DNA from: Propionibacteriaceae bacterium
Lineage (GTDB): Bacteria > Actinomycetota > Actinomycetes > Propionibacteriales > Propionibacteriaceae
DNA: 11,400 nt
Assembly (NCBI GenBank): GCA_031255975.1
Contig: JAIRRM010000113.1
Span: forward strand, 1-11,400
Direction of reading: 5' to 3'
Part shown: in pieces, positions 1 through 5,218 of the stretch
How positions within the stretch are numbered: the first letter of the stretch is position 1
Layout: each line of letters begins with the position of its first letter
The notes under the pieces: model-generated
The model's database searches: none
What the model was told of the DNA's origin: nothing
What the model saw: the letters and a program-made list of their open reading frames with translations, nothing else
Translations under genes and position numbers: made by a program

Positions 1-2020
1 CCTCGTGCCACGTCTCGTCCTCCAGATGCCAGGCGGCGATGCCGGGGTCGAACGCCAAATCGAACAGATCGTCAATTCGGCGCACCTTCTCCGGCCCGGC
101 GAGCATCACGATTACCTCAACGCGGCGGTCGAGGTTGCGGTGCATCAGATCGGACGAGCCGATGCCGACGGTGGGTGTTCCCGCGTTCTCGAACCAATAC
201 AGCCGTGAGTGTTCCAAGAAACGCCCCAGAATCGAGACCACCTGGATGTTCTCCGAAAGGCCCGGCACTCCGGCGCGCAACGCGCAGGTGCCGCGTACCC
301 ACAACTGCACCGGCACCTCGGCGGCGGAGGCTTCGTACAGCGCGTCGATGACGGCCTCGTCCACCAAGCCGTTCACCTTGATACGGATACGGGCGGGAAG
401 CCCGGCGGCCTTGTTGCTGATTTCACGCCGAATGTGTTGGATGATGCCGGTGCGTACCGACTCCGGTGCCACCAGCATTCGGCGATAGCCACGCTCCTGG
501 CTCAGCCCGGATAGATGGTTGAACAGCCGAGCCACGTCCTCGGTGATCTCCGGATCGGCGGAAAGCAGACCGAAATCCTCATACGCCCGGGCGGTGGTGG
601 GGTTGTAGTTACCGGTGCCGATGTGGGCGTAACGACGTAAGACGCCGCCTTCGTCGCGTACCACCAGACACAGCTTGCAGTGCGTTTTGAGACCGACGAC
701 GCCGTACACCACATGTACCCCGTGACGTTCCAACATTCGGGCGAAATCGATGTTCGCCTGCTCGTCGAAACGCGCCTTGATCTCCACCACCGCCAGCACC
801 TGCTTGCCAGACGCGGCGGCGTTGATGAGGGCCTTGACGATGGGCGAGTCGGCAGAGGTGCGATACAGCGTCTGCTTGATGGCGAGCACGTTCGGATCGG
901 CGGCGGCCTGCTCAATGAACCGCTGCACACTGGTGGCGAAGGAATCGTAGGGGTGCTGCAATAGCACATCGCGGTGTTGCAGCGCGGAGAACATGTCAGC
1001 GGGGCTGGAGGTCTCGACCCGCATCAGATGCGGATGGGTTTTGGGAAGGAAGCCGGGATACTTCAGATCCTCCCGGTCAAGCGAGATCAATTCGGAGAGC
1101 GCGGTGAGATCCAGCGGCTCGGCGAGGCGGAACACCTCCTTGTCGTTCACCCCGAACTCAACCATCAGCAGGGTGAGCAACTGCGTCGAGATGGTGTCGG
1201 CCACCTCCAGACGCACCGGAGCGCGGCCCTTACGCCGCGACGCCAGTTCGGCTTCCAGGGCGGCCAACAGGTTGTTGGCATCATCCTCTTCGACCTCGAT
1301 GTCTTCGTTACGGGTGACCCGGAACAAGGTGACCGTCTCGATCTGCATCCCGGCGAACACCCGGTCGAGATGGTGGATGATGACCTCCTCGACGGCGACG
1401 AACCGTCCACCGCCGAGTGGTTGGAACCGGGCTACGATGTCGGGCACTTTCACGCGCGCGAAACGCTGCTGGCCGGTATCGGGGTTGCGGAACAGCAGGC
1501 CTATATTGAGCGACAAGCCGCTGACAAGTGGGAATGGATGCGCGGGGTCAACGGTGAGCGGGATCAACACCGGGTAGAGCCGTTCGTCGAAGAACTGCGA
1601 CATGGCGGCTTGTTCGGCGGCGGTGAGGTGCTGCCAGCGCAGTAGGTGAATCCCGGCGGCGTCCAACTCCGGCAGCAACACCCGGTGCATCAACCGTTGC
1701 TGGTCGTTGACCATCTCGTGTGTCAGCGCCAAAATCTCATCGTGCAGTTCGCTGGGGCGTTTGCCGGTGATGGTACGCACCGCCACCCGTGTCTCGATAC
1801 GGCGCTTCAATCCGGCCACCCGTACGCTGAAAAACTCATCCAGGTTGGCTGAGAAGATGGCGCAGTAGCGGGCGCGTTCCAGCAGCGGGATACGGCCAAC
1901 ATCTTTGGCGAGGTCGAGCACCCGGTTGTTGAACGCCAACCAGGAGAGTTCGCGGTCGGAGTAGCGGGCCGCCAGAAACGGTAGCAGTTGGGTGTCGGTC
2001 ATGGCGCTCAGATCAACCAT
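1..2020 (-). CDS. ppk: Polyphosphate kinase 1, 3' end cut by window edge
   Basis: Reversibly transfers the gamma phosphate of ATP onto growing inorganic polyphosphate, via a phosphohistidine. The 673 visible codons begin with the PPK1 N-domain (residues 13-60, including ELSWLAFNNRVL, PLLERARY and FSANLDEFFSVRVAGLKRR). The catalytic histidines are visible: His447 in LKTHCKL matches the phosphorylated E. coli His435. His604 in FLEHSRLYW matches E. coli His592; both pairs are 157 residues apart. HIGTGNYNPTTARAYEDFGL follows at 466. The frame is open to base 2, and the last visible residues (LAFDPGIAAWHLEDETWHE) resemble the family's C-terminus, so probably only a few tens of residues are missing. 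The ATG at 2020 overlaps the end of glnR by 8 bases and has GTGGGGG just upstream; an in-frame ATG at 2002 is less likely. The gene is probably co-transcribed with glnR and translationally coupled to it. Confidence 0.97.
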   Translation of the reverse strand, partial: MVDLSAMTDTQLLPFLAARYSDRELSWLAFNNRVLDLAKDVGRIPLLERARYCAIFSANLDEFFSVRVAGLKRRIETRVAVRTITGKRPSELHDEILALTHEMVNDQQRLMHRVLLPELDAAGIHLLRWQHLTAAEQAAMSQFFDERLYPVLIPLTVDPAHPFPLVSGLSLNIGLLFRNPDTGQQRFARVKVPDIVARFQPLGGGRFVAVEEVIIHHLDRVFAGMQIETVTLFRVTRNEDIEVEEDDANNLLAALEAELASRRKGRAPVRLEVADTISTQLLTLLMVEFGVNDKEVFRLAEPLDLTALSELISLDREDLKYPGFLPKTHPHLMRVETSSPADMFSALQHRDVLLQHPYDSFATSVQRFIEQAAADPNVLAIKQTLYRTSADSPIVKALINAAASGKQVLAVVEIKARFDEQANIDFARMLERHGVHVVYGVVGLKTHCKLCLVVRDEGGVLRRYAHIGTGNYNPTTARAYEDFGLLSADPEITEDVARLFNHLSGLSQERGYRRMLVAPESVRTGIIQHIRREISNKAAGLPARIRIKVNGLVDEAVIDALYEASAAEVPVQLWVRGTCALRAGVPGLSENIQVVSILGRFLEHSRLYWFENAGTPTVGIGSSDLMHRNLDRRVEVIVMLAGPEKVRRIDDLFDLAFDPGIAAWHLEDETWHE

Positions 2021-2693
2021 GCTGTGCCCCCACGTTCTGAGTACGGTCGGGGCTGAAACGGTAACCGACGTTACGCACCGTGGCAATGTAGTGTTCCAAT
2101 TCCGGGCCCAGTTTGGCGCGCAGTCGCCGGATGTGTACATCAACGGTACGGGTGCCGCCGAAATAGTCGTAGCCCCACACGTCGGCCAGCAGCGTCTCGC
2201 GGGAGAGTACCCGTCCGGGGTGCTGCACCATGTATTTCAGTAACTCGAACTCGGTGTAGGTGAGGTCAAGCGGCCGGCTATTGATGGTCACGGTGTAGGC
2301 GTCCTCGTCAATGATGATGGGCCCGGCGCTGATGGCAGACGTGGCTGCCTTGGTTTCCAGCAGCAGCCGGATGCGCGAATCCCACTCGGCGGCGGTGGCG
2401 CCGTCCACGATGAAATCGTCTACGCCCCACTTCGCGCCCAGCACCGGCAGGTTGGCCAACTGCACCAGCAGCAGCACCCGTACCTGGGTGGCCTGGGCGA
2501 TGAGGCGACAGGTGGTACGGGCCTCGGAGAGGTCGGCGCGCCCGTCAACCACCGCGAGAACTACAGTCCCGTGGGCTCCCAACAGCTTGTCGGCCCCGGA
2601 GATACTGGTAACGCTGTACGGCAGCATGTCGAGGGCCGGCGGCACCTCGGCTGGTGGGCGGCGCGCCGGGGTGACCAGCATGATGTCAGCCAC
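2013..2693 (-). CDS. glnR: GlnR-like orphan OmpR-family transcriptional regulator
   Basis: DNA-binding regulator of the actinobacterial GlnR type, which in relatives controls nitrogen assimilation genes such as glnA and amtB. With a GTG start at 2693 it has 226 residues. Residues 1-110 form a degenerate receiver domain starting VADIMLVTPARRPPAEV, which lines up with the start of Streptomyces GlnR. The central strand ends in VVDGRADL with Asp50 and Arg52; GlnR keeps this Asp but lacks the usual phosphorylation pocket. Residues 122-213 are a winged-helix effector domain with LDLTYTEFELLKYMVQHPGR, DVWGYDYFGGTRTVDVHIRR and TVRNVGYRF. The start was chosen because AGGGAGG lies 5 bases upstream and it gives the family N-terminus. 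A reading extended to 3074 would run through dtd in another frame and is rejected. No sensor kinase is adjacent. A mycobacterial-type OmpR regulator of different function remains possible but fits less well. Confidence 0.88.
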   Translation of the reverse strand: MADIMLVTPARRPPAEVPPALDMLPYSVTSISGADKLLGAHGTVVLAVVDGRADLSEARTTCRLIAQATQVRVLLLVQLANLPVLGAKWGVDDFIVDGATAAEWDSRIRLLLETKAATSAISAGPIIIDEDAYTVTINSRPLDLTYTEFELLKYMVQHPGRVLSRETLLADVWGYDYFGGTRTVDVHIRRLRAKLGPELEHYIATVRNVGYRFSPDRTQNVGAQHG

Positions 2694-2899
2694 GCGCACC
2701 TCCCTACCCTGGCCTCTCGCGTACTCAAGAGCGATACTCCAGAATACAAGCCAGGTGCCAATATGGGGCAGGGTGACCGTAGCGCGACGCCGGAAAGCTG
2801 CGGAACATGGCGGCGGTATCGCAAATGGAACGTCCTCGCCGTCGGTGGGGCCGAGGAGGTTCGGTGTAACAGACGCCGGTGCGTTCCGGTGCGGTTGGC
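2694..2899 (-). promoter_or_regulatory. dtd-glnR gap, probable promoter region of glnR
   Basis: This 206-bp gap is the only large one in the minus-strand block, so glnR-ppk may have its own promoter here. The minus strand holds TATTCT at 2737-2742, a possible -10 about 45 bases before the start, and TTGGCA at 2752-2757 whose spacing to it (9 bases) is too short for a matched -35. Near 2836-2857, CCTCG and CGAGG arms with a 12-base loop could form a hairpin, but no T-run follows, so I do not call a terminator. No convincing GlnR box is seen. Confidence 0.35.
2699..2705 (-). promoter_or_regulatory. Ribosome binding site fixing the glnR start
   Basis: The minus strand reads AGGGAGG here, five bases before the GTG at 2693. 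The in-frame ATG at 2681 is 17 bases away and the long upstream frame has no comparable site, so this sequence decides the start. Confidence 0.7.
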
Positions 2900-3337
2900 T
2901 CAGCCCCAATCGGCGGAGTCCAAGATGATGGTGACCGGGCCGTCGTTGGTCAAGGTGACCCGCATGTGGGCACCGAAACGTCCCGTCGTCACGGTGGCAC
3001 CGTGGGCGCGTAGCGCGGCGGCATAAGCGGCCACCAGCGGTTCGGAGACCGGGCCGGGAGCGGCGGCGTTCCAAGATGGACGGCGTCCCTTGCGCGTGTT
3101 GGCGTACAGCGTGAACTGGCTCACCACCAGGATTGGCAGGTTCTGATCTGACGCCGACAATTCGCCGTCGAAGATGCGTAGCTCCCAGGTTTTCGCGGCC
3201 ATACGTTCGGCGATGGCGGGGGTGTCGTCGTGGGTGATGCCGACCAGAGCCACCAGCCCGAACCCGTCAAATCCGCCGGTTGTCTCGCCGTCCACCACGC
3301 AGGACGCGGCCTCGGCTCGCTGCAACACCACTCGCAT
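2900..3337 (-). CDS. dtd: D-aminoacyl-tRNA deacylase
   Basis: Cytoplasmic proofreading enzyme that hydrolyses the ester bond of D-amino acids mischarged on tRNA (and glycine on tRNA-Ala in the family). Its 145 residues are the normal DTD length. Both signature motifs are present: [17 protein letters not shown] from residue 73, with the active-site Thr at 76, and [19 protein letters not shown] from 119, holding the Gly-Pro pair (133-134) that enforces chirality. The N-terminus [18 protein letters not shown] is typical. It starts 9 bases after the stop of the YgfZ-like gene and has no Shine-Dalgarno sequence; just before the ATG is TAGGCT followed by six bases. Translation is therefore either by re-initiation after the upstream gene or from a leaderless transcript. 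Confidence 0.96.
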   Translation of the reverse strand: MRVVLQRAEAASCVVDGETTGGFDGFGLVALVGITHDDTPAIAERMAAKTWELRIFDGELSASDQNLPILVVSQFTLYANTRKGRRPSWNAAAPGPVSEPLVAAYAAALRAHGATVTTGRFGAHMRVTLTNDGPVTIILDSADWG

Positions 3338-3346
3338 GGGGCCAGC

Positions 3347-4246
3347 CTAGACGGTGGAACCACGTCGCCAGATGGTCGCCTGGAAATCGCCCACTTGGAA
3401 GATGTGCTTGGCGTCATCGTGCTGGGATTCCGGGTCAGGCCCGGAATGACGGGTTGGGGTGTGTTGGGGTTCCGGGTCGGGCCCGGAATGACGGATGGAG
3501 GTGCCGGAATGACGGGTGGTGTGGGATTCCGGCTCGGAGGCCGGGATGACGGGTGGGGTTGTGTTGGGATTCCGGGTCAGGCCCGGAATGACTGATGGAG
3601 GTGCCGGAATGACGGGCTGGGGTGTCGGGGTGACGGGTGGGGGGGTGACGGGTGGGGGGGTGACGGGGTGACGGGTGGGGGTGTGTTCGTGGGGCACCGT
3701 GAGTAGCGCCAGCGCGATGGGCCCGAGTTCGTGGTGCTGCGCGGACGAACCAAGTCGCCCCACCAAGACATCGGCGGCCAGTACCGGGGAGCCGACCGGC
3801 GGCAACCGCTCGGAGTCACCTTCTAGCAGCAGCACCGCTAATTGTCCCTCGGGCGGTGCCGCTTCCTCCGGCAGATCCAAGTCTGCGCGCGGCACCCCGG
3901 CGGCGATACGCAACGCCTCGTAGGCCCACAACCCCACCGGGGTGTTCAGGGCCACCAACTCCTCGGCGTCCTCCAACGGTAACAGCCATTCGGTGCCGCC
4001 CGCGATACCTGGTTCGGCGCGAAACCCGTTGTCATCCGGGGGTTGCTGACCGTATCTGCCTAACCACACCCAGGCCACCGGGCCGGGGTACGCCGCGTGC
4101 GGCACATATTCGATGCGGTCGATGATGACGGCTCCCCGCCCGGATTCCATCGTCCGCTGCTCGCCGAACGGCGAGCCGCAGTGCCACACCAGCCCGGCGT
4201 CGGGGCCAGAGGGAACCAAAACTGGTCGGTCCTCCGGCTCAGGCAT
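3347..4246 (-). CDS. Shortened YgfZ/GcvT-like protein with repeat-derived C-terminal tail
   Basis: Related to YgfZ, a folate-binding protein linked to Fe-S cluster maintenance. The 299 residues split in two. Residues 1-183 carry pieces of actinobacterial YgfZ: AGLVWHCGSPFGEQR...GRGAV (18-40), VGLWAYEALRIAAGVPR (104-120), and LPPVGSPVLAADVLVGRLGS...HHELGPIALALL (148-182). Between the first two pieces about 100 residues expected from the family are absent, and between the last two the KCxGQE signature stretch is missing. The DNA is continuous with no room for them, so this is deletion rather than frameshift. Residues 187-277 are encoded by palindromic and G-rich repeats and read VTPPPVTPPP, VIPGLTRNP and HSGPDPESQ. 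Residues 281-299 (HIFQVGDFQATIW...) may be the original C-terminus. The ATG overlaps the preceding gene by 8 bases. The protein may be non-functional, or retain a reduced role; the YgfZ assignment rests on my recall of family sequences. Confidence 0.7.
   Translation of the reverse strand: MPEPEDRPVLVPSGPDAGLVWHCGSPFGEQRTMESGRGAVIIDRIEYVPHAAYPGPVAWVWLGRYGQQPPDDNGFRAEPGIAGGTEWLLPLEDAEELVALNTPVGLWAYEALRIAAGVPRADLDLPEEAAPPEGQLAVLLLEGDSERLPPVGSPVLAADVLVGRLGSSAQHHELGPIALALLTVPHEHTPTRHPVTPPPVTPPPVTPTPQPVIPAPPSVIPGLTRNPNTTPPVIPASEPESHTTRHSGTSIRHSGPDPEPQHTPTRHSGPDPESQHDDAKHIFQVGDFQATIWRRGSTV
3465..3516. repeat. Direct repeat copy 1 (100-bp period)
   Basis: Palindrome plus ATGGAGG plus a half palindrome. 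The same 52-base arrangement recurs exactly 100 bases later at 3565-3616 with a few mismatches, showing that the array grew by a segmental duplication. Confidence 0.85.
3565..3616. repeat. Direct repeat copy 2 (100-bp period)
   Basis: Second copy of the composite unit at 3465-3516. It differs at a handful of positions, for example TCAGG instead of TCGGG in the palindrome loop and GACTGA instead of GACGGA after it. Confidence 0.85.
3617..3684 (+). repeat. G-rich tandem repeat of GTGACGGGTGGGGG units
   Basis: About four imperfect units of GTGACGGG with runs of four to eight G on the plus strand. It encodes the PVTPPPVTPPPVTPTP stretch of the YgfZ-like protein on the minus strand. The closely spaced G-runs meet the usual pattern for G-quadruplex formation on the plus strand, and the G-run lengths are likely to vary by slippage. 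Confidence 0.8.
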
Positions 4247-4748
4247 CGGTGACCACCTTGGTGAGCCGTGCCCACAGGTACGGTTGCAGCGGCACGTCGG
4301 CGGTGGCGCGATCCCACGTCCACATCAGATCACCGGCGACGTTCCCGTACAACCGCTGTCCACCGCTGACCGTCAGCGGATTGCTGGGCACCCGGGCCAC
4401 CAGGTCGGTGGTGAGATCAATACGGGCACCCTGCACCCGCCCGGCCCACAACTCCACCCAGCCTTCCGGGTGGGTGATGAGCACGTCCAGGGTGGCGTCA
4501 TCGTGCGGCAGCCAGAAACCCGTCTCCATGGTGAGCGGCGCGGCGGGCTGGCCGTCGCCGTCCAGTGTCCAAAGTTGCGAAATGTAATGCAGGAATGGCC
4601 CACCATTGCTGGAAAACTCGATGCGTTGTCCGTACTCGAAGTCACCCTCGCCAGGCCAGGAGCCGTGTCCGTTGCCCTCCCAAATGCCCAGCAGCCAGTT
4701 CAGGCCCAGCAGTGCCGGGTTGATGTTTTCGGGGATGTCGAAATGCAT
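4239..4748 (-). CDS. Nitrobindin-like / FABP-like beta-barrel protein (Rv0813c type)
   Basis: Member of the nitrobindin (DUF1794, THAP4-C-like) family of ten-stranded beta-barrels, some of which bind heme and nitric oxide; the actinobacterial members were also described as fatty-acid-binding-like. The 169 residues are full length. Signatures are LNWLLGIWEGNGHGSWPGEG (16-35, the GxWxGxGxG motif at 21-29), the FEYGQRIEF strand (37-45), GPFLHYISQLW (50-60), ETGFW (75-79) and ITHPEGWVEL (91-100). Near the C-terminus LQPYLWARL (155-162) has Tyr157 where I expect the proximal heme His in heme-binding members, so heme binding is doubtful. GAGG lies 5 bases before the ATG. It starts 12 bases after the small membrane protein and its TGA overlaps the ATG of the YgfZ-like gene. 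The physiological role is unknown. Confidence 0.85.
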   Translation of the reverse strand: MHFDIPENINPALLGLNWLLGIWEGNGHGSWPGEGDFEYGQRIEFSSNGGPFLHYISQLWTLDGDGQPAAPLTMETGFWLPHDDATLDVLITHPEGWVELWAGRVQGARIDLTTDLVARVPSNPLTVSGGQRLYGNVAGDLMWTWDRATADVPLQPYLWARLTKVVTDA

Positions 4749-4760
4749 ACGGGCCTCACT

Positions 4761-5069
4761 TTACGTTTCGTCGCCGGTATCCGGTGTGGGTGCGGCTACC
4801 ACATCGGCGGTGTCGGATACATCGGAGGCGTCAGTTACGTCGTCGGTTGGATCAGATACATCGGCGGCGGCGTCCAGCAACACCGCGTCGATACGCCGTC
4901 CCCGTCGTAACTGGGTGATGACGATCAACGACACCATGATGAGCGCCATCAACACGAACATCACACCCGCCGCGACCAGCGCCCAAAACGTCACCCCGCC
5001 CATGGGTAGGAGTCTACCGCCAGCCGTTCCTTCCCGTTTCGGTCTTCGTTCCGCCACAGCCCCCGTCAT
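4761..5069 (-). CDS. Small single-pass membrane protein with acidic tail, unknown function
   Basis: I do not recognise the family. The 102 residues hold a basic N-terminus (ERRPKREG), one hydrophobic helix at about 26-52, then LRRGRR, which by the positive-inside rule puts the C-terminus in the cytoplasm. Residues 65-102 are a low-complexity acidic tail with recurring DVSD/DVTD/DASD motifs. There is no cleavage site suggesting secretion. The start is uncertain: ATG 5069 has only a weak purine stretch (AGAGAAG) very close to it, and an in-frame ATG at 5003 (starting MGGVTFWAL) would begin just before the helix but has no clear ribosome site. It is the first gene of the minus-strand block, 12 bases before the nitrobindin-like gene, and shares a divergent upstream region with the peptidase gene. 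Confidence 0.7.
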   Translation of the reverse strand: MTGAVAERRPKREGTAGGRLLPMGGVTFWALVAAGVMFVLMALIMVSLIVITQLRRGRRIDAVLLDAAADVSDPTDDVTDASDVSDTADVVAAPTPDTGDET

Positions 5070-5084
5070 GCTTCTCTGCCTAAG

Positions 5085-5161
5085 TTTTGACCCTCAAACT
5101 CGCATTCAACTGCGGAAAAATACGGTTTGTTCCCCTCATAAGCGACTGCATTTTCCCCTCA
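5085..5161. repeat. Three direct repeats (TTTT-like + CCCTCA) in divergent intergenic region
   Basis: Plus-strand copies are TTTTGACCCTCA (5085-5096), TTGTTCCCCTCA (5127-5138) and TTTTCCCCTCA (5151-5161). The ends are 42 and 23 bases apart, close to four and two helical turns. They could be operator sites serving either divergent gene; no binding protein can be named. Confidence 0.45.
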
Positions 5162-5206
5162 GTTGGAGATATGTAAACAGGCGCAAACAACCCGGAGCCC
5201 GACGGT

Positions 5207-5212
5207 TACACT
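5207..5212 (+). promoter_or_regulatory. -10 element for a leaderless peptidase mRNA
   Basis: TACACT matches the actinobacterial TANNNT -10 and ends six bases before the GTG at 5219, which would place transcription start at or next to the start codon. The would-be -35 (5184-5189, CAAACA) is poor, as is common in actinobacteria. No Shine-Dalgarno lies at normal spacing; the nearest GGAG is more than 20 bases upstream. Confidence 0.6.
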
Positions 5213-5218
5213 GATGCG

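Larger units (their letters stand above)
3423..3684. repeat. Palindromic and G-rich repeat array inside the YgfZ-like gene
   Basis: The array holds three full copies of TTCCGGG-5 nt-CCCGGAA (3428-3446, 3470-3488, 3570-3588). A diverged copy with an 8-base loop is at 3526-3547. Two half copies GTGCCGGAATGACGGG are at 3501-3516 and 3601-3616. Full copies are preceded by TGGGATT or TGGGGTT and followed by GTGAC-like AATGACKG. A G-rich stretch ends the array. Such palindromes, whose translations read VIPGLTRNP or HSGPDPESQ, resemble dispersed repeats found in many bacterial genomes. It lies wholly in one reading frame of the gene. Confidence 0.88.

Noticed and set aside
974..1852. Plus-strand open frames opposite ppk
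   Set aside because: ppk is unambiguous on the minus strand with conserved catalytic histidines; these frames are shadows of it.
2694..3074. N-terminal extension of the GlnR-like frame up to an ATG at 3074
   Set aside because: The extension overlaps conserved dtd in another frame, looks unlike any receiver domain, and a GTG with a good ribosome site at 2693 gives the family N-terminus.
3230..3595. Plus-strand open frame with GFRVGPGMTGG repeats
   Set aside because: It is the translation of the palindromic repeats on the other strand plus antisense dtd; no start context.
3423..3684. CRISPR array
   Set aside because: The repeats are unevenly spaced, partly tandem, lack unique spacers of constant length and lie inside a coding frame; no cas genes nearby.
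5173..5188. GlnR box suggested by GTAAAC and GCAAAC ten bases apart
   Set aside because: The expected GTnAC-n6-GnAAC pattern is not met on either strand.
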